DNA from: JBBPYC01 sp965218765 | GTDB taxonomy: Bacteria; Pseudomonadota; Gammaproteobacteria; Burkholderiales; Burkholderiaceae_C | Reading direction: 5' to 3' | Length of the DNA: 64,000 bases | NCBI GenBank assembly: GCA_965218765.1 | Contig: CBDCLU010000002.1 | Span: forward strand, 992,001-1,056,000 | Shown here: positions 18,814-27,631 of the stretch, piece after piece | How positions within the stretch are numbered: position 1 is the first letter of the stretch | Layout of the letters: the number at the start of each line of letters is the position of its first letter | The notes under the pieces: model-generated | What the model saw: only the letters and a program-made list of their open reading frames with translations | What the model was told of the DNA's origin: nothing | Databases searched by the model: none | Position numbers and translations under genes: made by a program

Positions 18814-19689
18814 GTGAGCAAGCAAAGCCAGGTCGATACCCTCGGCATGAGTTTTCTCGACTCGGTGCCGCGCAAGGCGGTGACGGTCTACCTGCCGCTC
18901 GTCGTCTTTCTGATCGTGCTGCTGTTTCCGTTCTACTGGATGGCGATCACGTCGGTGAAACCCGATGCGGAACTGCTGTCGCGCGACGGCAATCCGTTCT
19001 GGGTGATCGCGCCGACCCTGGAGCATTTTCACAAGCTGCTGTTCAAGACGTCGTATCCCCAGTGGCTCTGGAATACCGTGCTGGTCTCGGTCGTGTCCAC
19101 CGTGTTCTCACTCGCCGCGTCGGTGCTGGCGGCTTATGCGATCGAGCGGCTGCGCTACAAGGGTTCCAAGCACGTCGGCCTGTCGATCTTCCTTGCGTAC
19201 CTGGTGCCGCCGTCGATCCTGTTCATTCCGCTGGCCAACGTGGTGTTCAAGCTCGGCCTGTTCGACTCGCGCTGGGGCCTGATCCTGACCTATCCGACGT
19301 TTCTGATTCCGTTTTCCACCTGGCTGCTGATGGGCTACTTCCGATCCATTCCAGCGGAGCTTGAAGAGTGCGCGCTGATCGATGGCGCAAGCCGCTGGGA
19401 GATTCTCGTGAAGATCGTGCTGCCGCTCGCAGTGCCGGGCCTGATCTCGGCCGGCATCTTCGCGTTCACGTTGTCGTGGAACGAGTTCATCTACGCGTTG
19501 ACGTTCATCTCGTCATCCGAGAACAAGACCTTGCCGGTCGGTGTCGTGACCGAACTCGTGCAGGGCGATGTCTATCAGTGGGGGCCATTGATGGCGGGTG
19601 CCCTGCTCGGCTCGCTGCCGGTCGCGTTCGTCTATTCGTTCTTCGTCGAATACTACGTGTCCGGCATGACTGGCTCGGTCAAGGAATAG
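18814..19689 (+). CDS. Sugar ABC transporter permease (MalG/UgpE type)
   Basis: The second membrane subunit, about 291 aa, with the EAA loop ELEECALIDGASRWEILVKI around residue 200 and six helices, plus the MalG-type FPFYWMAITSVKP start and SWNEFIYALTF segment. GTG 18814 has AAAGG about 9 bp upstream and is preferred; ATG 18847 would shorten the cytoplasmic N-terminus by 11 residues. It is the last gene of the transporter operon and converges on pmbA across 17 bp. Confidence 0.92.
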   Translation: MSKQSQVDTLGMSFLDSVPRKAVTVYLPLVVFLIVLLFPFYWMAITSVKPDAELLSRDGNPFWVIAPTLEHFHKLLFKTSYPQWLWNTVLVSVVSTVFSLAASVLAAYAIERLRYKGSKHVGLSIFLAYLVPPSILFIPLANVVFKLGLFDSRWGLILTYPTFLIPFSTWLLMGYFRSIPAELEECALIDGASRWEILVKIVLPLAVPGLISAGIFAFTLSWNEFIYALTFISSSENKTLPVGVVTELVQGDVYQWGPLMAGALLGSLPVAFVYSFFVEYYVSGMTGSVKE

Positions 19690-19706
19690 CCGACCCGCCG
19701 ACGGCG

Positions 19707-21095
19707 TCAGTTGCCCGCGATCTTCATCCGGTTCACGAGCACCGAGCCGACGGTCTTGGCGCCGTAGTTGTAGCTGTCCGAGCCGACCGCGACGATGCCC
19801 GCAAGCATCTCTTTCAGGTTGCCCGCGATCGTGATCTCCTGCACCGGATAAGCGATGCGGCCGTTCTCGACCCAGAAGCCGCTGGCACCGCGTGAGTAAT
19901 CGCCCGTCACGTAGTTCACGCCCTGCCCCATCAGCTCGATCACGAAAAGCCCGGTGCCGAGCTTGGCCAGCATCGCATCCAGATCGTCGCCGGCCTGCGT
20001 CTGGCGCGACGTCAGCACCAGGTTGTGCGAGCCGCCCGCGTTGCCGGTCGTCTTCATGCCGAGCTTGCGCGCCGAATAGCTGCCCAGAAAATAGCCTTCC
20101 ACCCGGCCCGCATCCACCACCTTGCGCGCCGCCACGCGCACGCCTTCGTCATCGAACGGCGCACTGCCTTTGCCGCGTGCGACGAACGGGTCTTCCGCGA
20201 TGTCGATGTGCTGGGGAAACACCTGCGTGCCGAGCGAGTCGAGCAGGAACGTGCTTTTGCGATACAGCGCGCCGCCGCTGATCGCCTGCACGAAGCCGCC
20301 GAGCAGGCCTGCGGCCAGCGGTGACTCGAACAGCACCGGACAGGTCGCGGTGGCGATCTTGCGGCTTTTCAACCGGCTCAACGCACGCTCGGCCGCATAG
20401 CGCCCGACCGCAGCCGGCGACGCGAGCTCATCGGCGTTGCGCATCGAGCTATACCACGCATCGCGCTGCATGCCGTTGCCCCTGCCCGCGATCGGTGCGA
20501 CCGAGATCGAATGGCGCGAACTCGCATAGCCGCCGCGAAAGCCATGCGTGTGCGCGGAGAAAAAATGGCTTTGCTGGGCCGACACGCCCGCACCTTCGCT
20601 GTTGCCGATGCGCTTGCTGGTGGCAAGCGCAGCGGCCTCGCATTCCAGCGCGATCTGCGCGGCCTGCTCGCTGGTGAGCGTCCACGGATGAAACAGATCA
20701 AGGTCGCGCTGGGTGTCGGGCTTCGGCGCGATGTCGCCCACTTCCGCCAGACCCGCGACCGGGTCTTCCGCCGTGAAGCGCGCGATGTCGAACGCGGCCT
20801 GCACCGTGCGCCGCACCGCCGCTTCGGAAAAATCGGACGTGCTCGCATTGCCGCGCCGCTGGCCGACATAGACGCTGATGCCCAGCGATTTGTCTCGATT
20901 GCGCTCGACGTTTTCCAGCTCACCGAGCCGCACGCTGACCGACAGTCCGCAGCCTTCTGAAGCTTCCGCACCGGCATCGGTCGCGCCCAGCTTCTTCGCA
21001 TGCGCGATCGCGCTGTCGACGAGCTCCTCGAAGAACGACTGGCTGTAGGAAAAGCCGCGTTCGGCGGCTGGCGTGGCTTCGGTTGCTTGGTTCAT
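19707..21095 (-). CDS. pmbA: TldD/PmbA-family metalloprotease PmbA (TldE)
   Basis: The TldE subunit of the TldD/TldE zinc protease, which processes small peptides and peptide antibiotics and helps degrade antitoxins. It is 462 aa from ATG 21095. The PmbA/TldE pattern is clear: an N-terminal domain with RGNASTSDFSEAA, a central STFLLDSLGTQVFP, and a C-terminal barrel with GSYSARKLGMKTTGNAGG and GVNYVTGDYSRGASGFWVENG. TldE lacks the HExxxH of TldD, and none is present here. It is divergent from darP, the same pairing as in E. coli; tldD is not in the window. Confidence 0.94.
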   Translation of the reverse strand: MNQATEATPAAERGFSYSQSFFEELVDSAIAHAKKLGATDAGAEASEGCGLSVSVRLGELENVERNRDKSLGISVYVGQRRGNASTSDFSEAAVRRTVQAAFDIARFTAEDPVAGLAEVGDIAPKPDTQRDLDLFHPWTLTSEQAAQIALECEAAALATSKRIGNSEGAGVSAQQSHFFSAHTHGFRGGYASSRHSISVAPIAGRGNGMQRDAWYSSMRNADELASPAAVGRYAAERALSRLKSRKIATATCPVLFESPLAAGLLGGFVQAISGGALYRKSTFLLDSLGTQVFPQHIDIAEDPFVARGKGSAPFDDEGVRVAARKVVDAGRVEGYFLGSYSARKLGMKTTGNAGGSHNLVLTSRQTQAGDDLDAMLAKLGTGLFVIELMGQGVNYVTGDYSRGASGFWVENGRIAYPVQEITIAGNLKEMLAGIVAVGSDSYNYGAKTVGSVLVNRMKIAGN

Positions 21096-21103
21096 GTGCG
21101 GGC

Positions 21104-21109
21104 TATGAT
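21104..21109 (+). promoter_or_regulatory. Candidate -10 element upstream of darP
   Basis: TATGAT lies in the 131-bp divergent pmbA-darP spacer, about 118 bp before the darP start. TTGCTT 15 bp upstream could be a poor -35. The match is partial and untested. Confidence 0.25.
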
Positions 21110-21226
21110 ACTTGGCGCCTTTGGCCATACCCGCTTGTCTGCACCCGTCCACGGCTTGCAGCAAGCAGCGTCGATGCCGCTGGCCTGCCCATTTTTTTCG
21201 ACGCTGCACTTTCCGATCATTTCCCC

Positions 21227-21886
21227 ATGCCCCGCAAGCCGAAAAAAGGGTACTTCGTGCGCGGCGAGTTCGTTGCCGCCGGCAGCGAACTCGACCTCGA
21301 ACTTCAGCGCGAGCAACGCGGCGAAGGCCCGAGCAAGACCGAGCTGAAGCGCGCGAGCGGCGAGTTGCAGGACATCGGCGAGCAGCTGATCGGCCTGCGC
21401 GCCGACCTGCTGGCCGGCGTGCCGCTGCCGGACAAGCTGGTCGATGCGCTGGCCCATGCGCGCACGATCACCGATTTCGAAGGCCGCCGCCGCCAGATCC
21501 AGTTCATCGGCAAGCTGATGCGCCGGCTCGATGAAGACACCTTGGCCGCTGCGCGCGCCGCGCTGGAAGCGCAGCGCACCCCATCGGCCGAAGCGACCGC
21601 CGAACTGCATCGGGCCGAGCAGTGGCGCGATCTTCTGCTGGCCGACGACGCCGCGTTGGGCGAATGGATCACGCTGTATCCCGCCACCGACGTGCAGGCA
21701 CTGCGCACGCTCGTGCGCCAGGCGCGGCGTGACATGGTGCCCGACCCGTATTCGGGAGAGGCGGTGCGGCACGGCCGCAGCTTTCGCGAAATTTTCAAGC
21801 TCGTGAAAGAGCAGTTCGGCGCGGCAGCCAGCCACGGCGCGGCAGCCAAAGCAGCAACTGAGCAGGAGCAGCCACATGTCGAGTGA
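21227..21886 (+). CDS. darP: Ribosome biogenesis factor DarP (YjgA, DUF615)
   Basis: A 219-aa DUF615 protein; E. coli YjgA/DarP associates with late 50S precursors and promotes large-subunit maturation. The sequence is highly charged and mostly helical, with family signatures KPKKGYFVRGEF at the N-terminus, PSKTELKRA, ITDFEGRRRQIQFIGKLMR in the middle and VPDPYSGEAVRHGRSFREIFK near the end. ATG 21227 fits the family N-terminus; the longer open frame upstream has no family support. Its 3' end overlaps mog by 11 bp. Confidence 0.92.
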   Translation: MPRKPKKGYFVRGEFVAAGSELDLELQREQRGEGPSKTELKRASGELQDIGEQLIGLRADLLAGVPLPDKLVDALAHARTITDFEGRRRQIQFIGKLMRRLDEDTLAAARAALEAQRTPSAEATAELHRAEQWRDLLLADDAALGEWITLYPATDVQALRTLVRQARRDMVPDPYSGEAVRHGRSFREIFKLVKEQFGAAASHGAAAKAATEQEQPHVE

Positions 21887-22484
21887 ATCCGCTGCACCTC
21901 CGTTCGATCGGGTGCGCATCGGCATCGTGTCGGTCAGCGACCGCGCATCCAGCGGCGTGTATCAGGACCAGGGACTGCCCGCGCTGCAGGACTGGCTCAC
22001 GCGTGCGCTGAAGAATCCGATCACGTTCGAGCCGCGCCTGATCCCGGACGAGGCCGAGCAAATCAGCCAAACCCTGATCGAACTCGTCGATGCCGGCTGC
22101 GCGCTGGTGCTGACCACCGGCGGCACCGGCCCCGCAGCACGCGACGTGACGCCCGAAGCGACCCTGATGGTGGCCACCAAGGAGATGCCGGGCTTCGGCG
22201 AACAGATGCGGCAGATCAGCCTGCGCTTCGTGCCGACCGCGATTTTGTCGCGGCAGGTGGCGGTGGTGCGCGGTGCTTGTCTGATCATCAATCTGCCGGG
22301 GCAGCCGAAGGCGATCGCCGAGACGCTGGAGGGGCTTAAATCGCCGTCCGGCGAAAGTTTGGTATCGGGGATTTTTGCAGCGGTGCCGTACTGTGTGGAT
22401 TTGATCGGGGGGCCTTATCTGGAGACGGATGAAGCGGTTTGTAAGGCGTTTCGGCCGAAGTCGGCGGTTCGGAAGCGGGATTGA
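21876..22484 (+). CDS. mog: Molybdopterin adenylyltransferase
   Basis: Adenylylates molybdopterin before metal insertion in molybdenum cofactor synthesis. The 202-aa MogA/MoaB-fold protein shows GIVSVSDRASSGVYQDQG near the N-terminus, the nucleotide-binding TTGGTGPAARDVTPEA and the C-terminal INLPGQPKAIAETL. Length is typical of Mog. The start overlaps the end of darP. The 3' end faces cysE across a 585-bp non-coding interval occupied by a palindromic element. No other molybdenum cofactor genes are in view. Confidence 0.93.
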   Translation: MSSESAAPPFDRVRIGIVSVSDRASSGVYQDQGLPALQDWLTRALKNPITFEPRLIPDEAEQISQTLIELVDAGCALVLTTGGTGPAARDVTPEATLMVATKEMPGFGEQMRQISLRFVPTAILSRQVAVVRGACLIINLPGQPKAIAETLEGLKSPSGESLVSGIFAAVPYCVDLIGGPYLETDEAVCKAFRPKSAVRKRD

Positions 22485-22498
22485 TTGCTGCGGCGGCG

Positions 22499-23056
22499 TT
22501 GTGCGCGGCCTTTGAGGGTGGGAGCCGGGTCTCGCCCCGGCGGGCGAGGTACTTTTCTTTGCTTCGCCAAAGAAGGAAGGCAAAGAAAGGCGACCCTGCT
22601 GTCTGCGTCCCTGCGCTGGCGCTTCGGGCAACCTGTGGTGCGCAGCTTCCTTCAGTCGGGGTTCGCCGACAACTCGCCTGCGGCTCAGACAACGGCGGCC
22701 CCTGATCCGACTGAAGCTGCGCACCGCAGGCGCATACAGAAGGGGTGGGGAAAATCGGGACGGCCGGACAGCCGGAACTCCCAATCGACATGACCCGCCC
22801 CGGAATGCGCCAATCAAGGACCCCAACCCCTTGATGGCTGCGCCTGAGCGGCGGGGCTTCGGGCGGAAAAAGGTCCGAATATGTCTGAGCGCAGCGAGTT
22901 TATGAGGACCCCGCCCGAAGCCTCGCCGCTCAGGTTGCCCGAAGGGCCGCAGCCATAGGGTCGCCTTTTCTTTGCTTACTTTCTTTCGGCGAAGCAAAAG
23001 ACAAGTGAGTCGCCTGCCGGGGCGAGACCCGGCTCCCCCCTCAACCGGCCGCACAG
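22499..23056. repeat. Large palindromic (MITE-like) element with ~120-135-bp inverted arms
   Basis: The gap between convergent mog and cysE is almost filled by a foldback. The left arm (about 22499-22634) and right arm (about 22932-23056) are imperfect inverted copies. Each contains gagccgggtctcgccccggc (22522-22541; complementary copy 23017-23036), a ctttgcttcgcc/aaagaa block, aaaggcgaccct and cttcgggcaacct. The centre holds further hairpins: 22635-22659 with 22707-22727, 22808-22843, and 22843-22866 with 22911-22934. I see no gene or transposase inside. Non-autonomous transposable element or REP-like repeat are both possible; similar aaagaaaggcgacc motifs are, from memory, common between genes in betaproteobacteria. 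Confidence 0.7.
22843..22934. repeat. 24-bp inverted repeat inside the palindromic element
   Basis: The arms 22843-22866 and 22911-22934 match in inverted orientation over 24 bp with one mismatch. They enclose a 44-nt loop that itself has GTCC/GGAC ends around the phrase ctgagcgcagcgagttta. As RNA this would be a very stable cruciform-like stem. Sequence identity between the arms is directly visible; function is unknown. Confidence 0.65.
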
Positions 23057-23069
23057 CGCCAACCTCAGC

Positions 23070-23846
23070 TCACTTCCCCAACATCCGACTGACCCGCTCT
23101 GCCTCGAACCGCTGCATCCTCGCAGCCTCCGCCGGCACGCAGTCCCGCCGCGTCACCTCGTTGTCTGCAGTCAGCTTCTCGATCGCCTGCCACAGCAGGG
23201 CGATCTGGTGGTCCTGACTCGCGGTGCCGTCGATCAGGCTGCGCATCGCCTGATTCAGCGGGTCGTCCTCCTGCGTGACACCGTACGCGGTGAATTGCGT
23301 TTTCTTCTCCGGCTCGTTGGCAGCTTCTTCCAATGTGGCGACGATCCGTGCCGGAATGCCGACCGCGGTCGCACCGGCCGGCACCGGCTTGATCACGACC
23401 GCGTTGCTGCCGATGCGTGCGCCATCGCCCACGGTGAAGCCGCCGAGCACCTTGGCACCGCCGCCGACGACCACGTTGCGGCCCAGGGTCGGGTGCCGTT
23501 TCTCGCCTTTGTAAAGCGACGTCCCGCCCAATGTGACGCCCTGATAGATCGTGCAGCCGTCGCCGACTTCCGCTGTCTCGCCGACCACCACGCCCATCGC
23601 GTGATCGAAGAACACGCCATCGCCGATCTTGGCGCCCGGGTGGATCTCGATGCCGGTGAACCAGCGCGAGAGCTGCGAGACGAACCGGCCCAGCCACTTG
23701 AAGCCGTGCGTCCACAAGGCGTGCGCAAGCCGGTGCGCGATCACCGCGTGCAAGCCCGAATAGCAGGTCAGCACCTCCCACACCGTGCGTGCGGCCGGGT
23801 CGCGTTCAAGGATGCAACGGATGTCGGAGCGGATGCGCGAGAACAT
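23070..23846 (-). CDS. cysE: Serine O-acetyltransferase
   Basis: Acetylates serine from acetyl-CoA, the first step of cysteine synthesis. The 258-aa protein has the N-terminal helical SATase domain (about 1-70) and a left-handed beta-helix of hexapeptide repeats (IEIHPGAKIGDG, VVVGETAEVGDG, VTLGG, GRNVVVGGGAKVLGG). The catalytic Asp/His pair lies in FFDHAMGVVVGE. A roughly 75-residue C-terminal tail follows the repeats and does not end in the isoleucine by which classical CysE docks to cysteine synthase. ATG 23846 is chosen; the longer frame to 23981 is unsupported. trmJ lies upstream on the same strand. Confidence 0.94.
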   Translation of the reverse strand: MFSRIRSDIRCILERDPAARTVWEVLTCYSGLHAVIAHRLAHALWTHGFKWLGRFVSQLSRWFTGIEIHPGAKIGDGVFFDHAMGVVVGETAEVGDGCTIYQGVTLGGTSLYKGEKRHPTLGRNVVVGGGAKVLGGFTVGDGARIGSNAVVIKPVPAGATAVGIPARIVATLEEAANEPEKKTQFTAYGVTQEDDPLNQAMRSLIDGTASQDHQIALLWQAIEKLTADNEVTRRDCVPAEAARMQRFEAERVSRMLGK

Positions 23847-23999
23847 GGTCGGGCGGGGCGGAAATGAAGGAGGTGAAGTTGCGGCGCGACGCTGGCCGAA
23901 CGCATGTGCAACCGGCAGGTCGATCCAGCTGCCAAGGGCTGCAGCGCAACGCCAGTGGCGGCCTGACGTGCCGCCGGGCACGCTACAGGCGGCGTCAGT

Positions 24000-24791
24000 C
24001 TAAGCGCTTGAACGGTTCGCCGCTTGCCGCACCGTCTTGGCGATCCCGCGCAGGATGTGGATCTCGTTGGCCGTCAGGCGCGCGCGGTTCGCGATCTGCT
24101 GGAGCCTGGGCAGCAGCTTCTTCGGCGCGGCCGGATCGAGAAAGCCGATCTCGACCAGCACCTCGCTCCAGTGCGCCAGCATGCCGGCGACCGCGCGCGC
24201 ATCGGCCGCCGCCGGCAGCGCCGGGCCGGCCACCGCATCCAGCACCGCAAACCCGCCGAGCGCAAGCCTCCATTCGTAGGCGATCACCTGCACGGCCGCG
24301 GCGAGGTTCAGCGAGCCGAACGCGGGATTGGTCGGGATCGTGAGCGCGACGTGGCAGCGATACACGTCGTCGTTGGCCATACCGAAGCGCTCGCAGCCGA
24401 ACAGGAAGGCGATGCTCGAAATGCCGATTTTTTGAACAGAATCGGGCTCTGGCGCAGGCAATTCCTGCGCTTCCAGCTCACTTTTCAATAGCGATTCGAA
24501 GTGTGCGCGCGGCGTGGCGTTCGGCGGCCCGAAGTCGCGCGGCGTCATCGCGGTGGCGCACAGGTGCTGGACGCCGTCCAGCGCTTCGTCCAAGGTGGCG
24601 ACGATGCGTGCGCGCGCCAGCACGTCAAGGGCGCCGCTGGCGCGCTGGATCGTCTCCTGCCGTCGCAGCACATTGGCCCAGCGCGGCGCGACCAGCACCA
24701 GCTCGTCGAAACCCATCACCTTCAGCGCGCGCGCCGCCGCGCCGACGTTGCCGGCGTGGCTGGGCTCGATCAGGACGAAGCGGGTATGCAC
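24000..24791 (-). CDS. trmJ: tRNA (cytidine/uridine-32-2'-O)-methyltransferase TrmJ
   Basis: A SPOUT-class, SAM-dependent enzyme that methylates the ribose of tRNA position 32. The N-terminal knot domain begins FVLIEPSHAGNVGAAARALK; the knot motifs LFGCERFGM and NPAFGSLNLAAAVQVIAYE are clear, and a helical C-terminal extension (last 80 residues) typical of TrmJ follows. About 263 aa from GTG 24791, the usual size; no ATG lies nearby, and the longer frame to 24965 would run antisense over the promoter of suhB. trmJ-cysE on one strand with suhB divergent is conserved in Burkholderiales. Confidence 0.92.
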   Translation of the reverse strand: MHTRFVLIEPSHAGNVGAAARALKVMGFDELVLVAPRWANVLRRQETIQRASGALDVLARARIVATLDEALDGVQHLCATAMTPRDFGPPNATPRAHFESLLKSELEAQELPAPEPDSVQKIGISSIAFLFGCERFGMANDDVYRCHVALTIPTNPAFGSLNLAAAVQVIAYEWRLALGGFAVLDAVAGPALPAAADARAVAGMLAHWSEVLVEIGFLDPAAPKKLLPRLQQIANRARLTANEIHILRGIAKTVRQAANRSSA

Positions 24792-24824
24792 GAAGTCGCT
24801 CAACGCGGGACGGGGGGCGGCGGA

Positions 24825-24830
24825 TAAAAT
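24825..24830 (+). promoter_or_regulatory. Candidate -10 element of suhB
   Basis: TAAAAT within GGATAAAATCG lies about 138 bp before the suhB start and just upstream of the divergent trmJ start. The surrounding sequence is otherwise extremely GC-rich, so the AT-rich hexamer stands out. No convincing -35 is visible. Confidence 0.35.
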
Positions 24831-24967
24831 CGATCGATTGTCGCTGCGTGCCCGGGGTCCGCCCACGCTCCGGCCGACTGCAAAGCGCGTTGCGGCCAGG
24901 CCATTGCCGCACCCGCCGCGTCCGCCTCCATCCCCACTCGTCCCGTTCGACGCCAATTCCGCCATCC

Positions 24968-25921
24968 ATGCCCGCCAACCTGCACCCCATGCTCAACGTG
25001 GCCATCAAGGCCGCCCGCGCCGCCGGCTCGATCATCAACCGCGCGGCGCTCGATGTGGAAGCGGTGCGCGTGTCGGTCAAGCAGGCAAATGACTACGTGA
25101 CCGAGGTGGATCAGGCCAGCGAAGCGGCGATCATCGACATCCTGTCCACCGCGTATCCGGGCCACGGCTTTCTAGCGGAGGAATCGGGTACATCGCATGG
25201 TGCAAAAGATTCGGAATTCGTCTGGATCATCGATCCGCTGGACGGCACCACGAACTTCATCCACGGCTTTCCGGTCTATTGCGTGAGCATCGCGCTGGCC
25301 GTGAAGGGCAAGGTCGAGCAGGCCGTCATCTACGACCCGACGCGCAACGACCTGTTCACGGCCACGCGCGGCCGCGGCGCGTTTCAGAACGACCGGCGCC
25401 TGCGCGTGTCCAAACGCACCGAGCTGCGCCAGTGCCTGCTGTCCACCGGTTTTCCGTTCCGTCCCGGGGACGATTTCACGCGCTACCTGCTGCTGATGGG
25501 CGACGTGATGCAGCGCACCTCCGGGCTGCGCCGGCCCGGCGCCGCGGCGCTCGATCTGGCATACGTCGCGGCCGGCCACAGCGATGGTTTTTTCGAGCTC
25601 GGCCTGAAACCCTGGGACTGTGCGGCTGGCTCGCTGCTGGTCACCGAAGCCGGCGGCCTGGTCGGCAACTTCACCGGCGAAGCGGATTTTCTGCATCAGC
25701 AGGAATGCGTGGCCGCAAACCCGCGCATCTACGGCCAGCTGGTCGGCATCATCGGCAAATACAGCAAGTTCGCGGGCGCCGGCGAGAAAGCCGGCGTGCG
25801 GCAGGCGACCGACACGCTGCATGCGTCCGCTGCAGCCGCTGCCGTGGTCGCACCGGCGCCAGGCGACGATGTGGCGGCGCCGGCCGCTTCACTGCCGCAG
25901 CCGCAACCAGTCGTCGACTGA
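24968..25921 (+). CDS. suhB: Inositol-1-monophosphatase / ribosome-associated SuhB
   Basis: A Mg2+-dependent inositol monophosphatase-fold enzyme; in bacteria SuhB also joins the rRNA antitermination complex with NusB. The metal-binding set is complete: Glu71/Glu72 in LAEESG, Asp89-x-x-Asp92 in DPLDGTTNFIHG and Asp217 in WDCAAG. It is 317 aa against about 267 for E. coli, because of an alanine/proline-rich tail after residue about 270. ATG 24968 gives MPANLHPMLNVAIKAARAAG; ATG 24989 is an alternative that would remove seven residues. Confidence 0.93.
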   Translation: MPANLHPMLNVAIKAARAAGSIINRAALDVEAVRVSVKQANDYVTEVDQASEAAIIDILSTAYPGHGFLAEESGTSHGAKDSEFVWIIDPLDGTTNFIHGFPVYCVSIALAVKGKVEQAVIYDPTRNDLFTATRGRGAFQNDRRLRVSKRTELRQCLLSTGFPFRPGDDFTRYLLLMGDVMQRTSGLRRPGAAALDLAYVAAGHSDGFFELGLKPWDCAAGSLLVTEAGGLVGNFTGEADFLHQQECVAANPRIYGQLVGIIGKYSKFAGAGEKAGVRQATDTLHASAAAAAVVAPAPGDDVAAPAASLPQPQPVVD

Positions 25922-25946
25922 GCGGCCAGGCAGCGGGCCGCCGCCG

Positions 25947-26708
25947 TCATGGCGGTTGCGGCGCGAACCCGAGCAGCGCGAGCTCGGCCGCGGTTAGCCA
26001 GCGCCACTGCCCGGGCGCAAGCTCAGGTGGCAGCAGCAGGCCGCCGATCGCCGAGCGATGCAGCGCTTCGACCCGGTTGCCCACCGCGGCGATCATGCGC
26101 TTGACCTGGTGGTACTTGCCTTGCGTGAGGGTCAGCAGCAACTGCGTTTCATCGGCGCCGATCTCGCAGGCTGCCGCGCGCACCGGCGTCGGTGCATCGT
26201 CGAGCACCACGCCGGCCAGCAGCCGCTTGAGCTGGGCGGGCGCGGCCGGATGCTTGAGCGTGACCTGATACACCTTCGGCAGATGCGTCTTCGGCGAGCC
26301 CATGCGGTGGATGAAGCGGCCGTCGTCGCTCAGCAGCAACAGGCCGGTGGTGTCCTGATCGAGCCGGCCGACCGCCTGCACCCCCGCCACCGCACCGGCA
26401 GCAGGGCGCTGCCGCAGCGGCGCCGGCAGCAGCGTGTAGACGCTCGGGTGATGCGACGGCTTTTGCGAGCATTCGACGCCGACCGGCTTGTGCAGCATCA
26501 GGTAAGCCTGGTGCTGATATAGCCAACGCTGGCCCATGACTTCGAAGACCAGTCCCTGCGCTTCCAATTCCATAGCAGGATCGGCACATTCCACCGGCGC
26601 CTGCGGCTGGTTTTCTTCATAAATCCGGACCAGGCCCTGCTGCACCAGCCCCGCACACACGCGCCGCGTGCCGAAGCCTTGCGAATAAAGCAACTGCTGC
26701 AGCTGCAC
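25947..26708 (-). CDS. rsuA: RsuA-family 16S rRNA pseudouridine synthase
   Basis: Isomerises uridine to pseudouridine in rRNA. It has an N-terminal S4 RNA-binding domain (LLYSQGFGTRRVCAGLVQQG) and a catalytic domain with the RsuA/RluB/E/F motif GRLDQDTTGLLLL containing the catalytic aspartate near residue 118. LNKPAG is replaced by LHKPVG, as is common in RsuA. Specificity for U516 is likely by similarity but not proven. The start is uncertain: GTG 26708 gives 253 aa and a family-like N-terminus, while the open frame continues to 26843, overlapping the end of the upstream gene. Confidence 0.82.
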   Translation of the reverse strand: MQLQQLLYSQGFGTRRVCAGLVQQGLVRIYEENQPQAPVECADPAMELEAQGLVFEVMGQRWLYQHQAYLMLHKPVGVECSQKPSHHPSVYTLLPAPLRQRPAAGAVAGVQAVGRLDQDTTGLLLLSDDGRFIHRMGSPKTHLPKVYQVTLKHPAAPAQLKRLLAGVVLDDAPTPVRAAACEIGADETQLLLTLTQGKYHQVKRMIAAVGNRVEALHRSAIGGLLLPPELAPGQWRWLTAAELALLGFAPQPP

Positions 26709-26752
26709 GGATCGACAGTGGTGGTGGGTGATTGCGTGGACCTGCCGCGCGC

Positions 26753-27631
26753 TCAGGGCGCGGGCACGCAGCTGCTGTTGAAGCGCACCGATCCGTCCGG
26801 CCGCACGAGCTGCGCGCGCAGGGTTTTGCGGTCGATCGTCCACTTGTCGTAGCCGCTACCGAACTGGACCTGAAGCGGCGTGACCGTGCTGCTGGCCAGC
26901 CACTGGCCGTTCACCGCGACCGCCTGCTCGGCTTCCGAATAGCGCAGCGGCACATCCACCGACGGCTGCGTGCTGCCGTCGGGCAGCAGCGTGCAGCGCA
27001 GCCTGCGCATGTCGGCCGGCCCGCCTGCCGCATAAAGCTCCCGTGCGATCGCCGGCGCCGCGCCCGGCCGCAGGCTGACCCGGCACGCGAACTCGGCGAC
27101 CAGCCGGGTGCCGTCCAGCAGTGCGCCGGGACCGTAGGCAAGTTCGCTGGTCGGGCGCGGCGCGGCGCGCACCTCCAGGTATTGCGGCGACCCGTCCGGA
27201 TGCGTCTTGCCATTCAGATTCGAGGACGACACCAGCGTGATGCCGACCGGCTCGCGGCAGTCGGCGATGAAGCGCGTGTAGCCGAGGATCGGGACCGGCT
27301 GCTCGGCGCTGACCCGCACGAACGTGCCGCGCACGTGCCGCTGGTCGAGGATGTCGAGCGTCACCGCGTCGACGCCGTAGAGCACGTCGTCCACCTGCTG
27401 CACCATCTGGATGTTGCTGATCGGTCCGGCCGGCGCCGGATCGCCCTGTGCGCTTATCGGCGAAGCAGCCGTTGCCGCCAGCCAGCCGAACAACGCGAAC
27501 GCCACCTGCCGCGCGGCGCGCCGGCTGCGCACGGCAGCCGGCCCGGTGCCGGCGGCGCAACGGCGACGCCCGGTCCGATCGGAAACTGCTGTGGTGGCCC
27601 GGCCGTGCGTCATCGGCGAAAACCATACCAT
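26753..27631 (-). CDS. Secreted protein of unknown function
   Basis: A protein of about 292 aa that I do not recognise. After a basic N-terminus there is a probable signal peptide (hydrophobic AFALFGWLAATAAS followed by an SAQ-type cleavage site), so it is likely periplasmic or exported. The mature part is beta-rich by appearance, with a few cysteines (FIADCREP, EFACRVSL, RLRCTLLP, NSSCVPAP) that could form disulfides. ATG 27613 is an alternative start. It lies 44 bp upstream of the pseudouridine synthase on the same strand and divergent from HMG-CoA lyase. A loose resemblance to surface-adhesin E-type domains is too weak to name. Confidence 0.65.
   Translation of the reverse strand: MVWFSPMTHGRATTAVSDRTGRRRCAAGTGPAAVRSRRAARQVAFALFGWLAATAASPISAQGDPAPAGPISNIQMVQQVDDVLYGVDAVTLDILDQRHVRGTFVRVSAEQPVPILGYTRFIADCREPVGITLVSSSNLNGKTHPDGSPQYLEVRAAPRPTSELAYGPGALLDGTRLVAEFACRVSLRPGAAPAIARELYAAGGPADMRRLRCTLLPDGSTQPSVDVPLRYSEAEQAVAVNGQWLASSTVTPLQVQFGSGYDKWTIDRKTLRAQLVRPDGSVRFNSSCVPAP

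Noticed and set aside
22481..22793. Short frames inside the palindromic element
   Set aside because: They cross inverted repeats and have no start signal or protein-like composition; the structure explains the sequence better.
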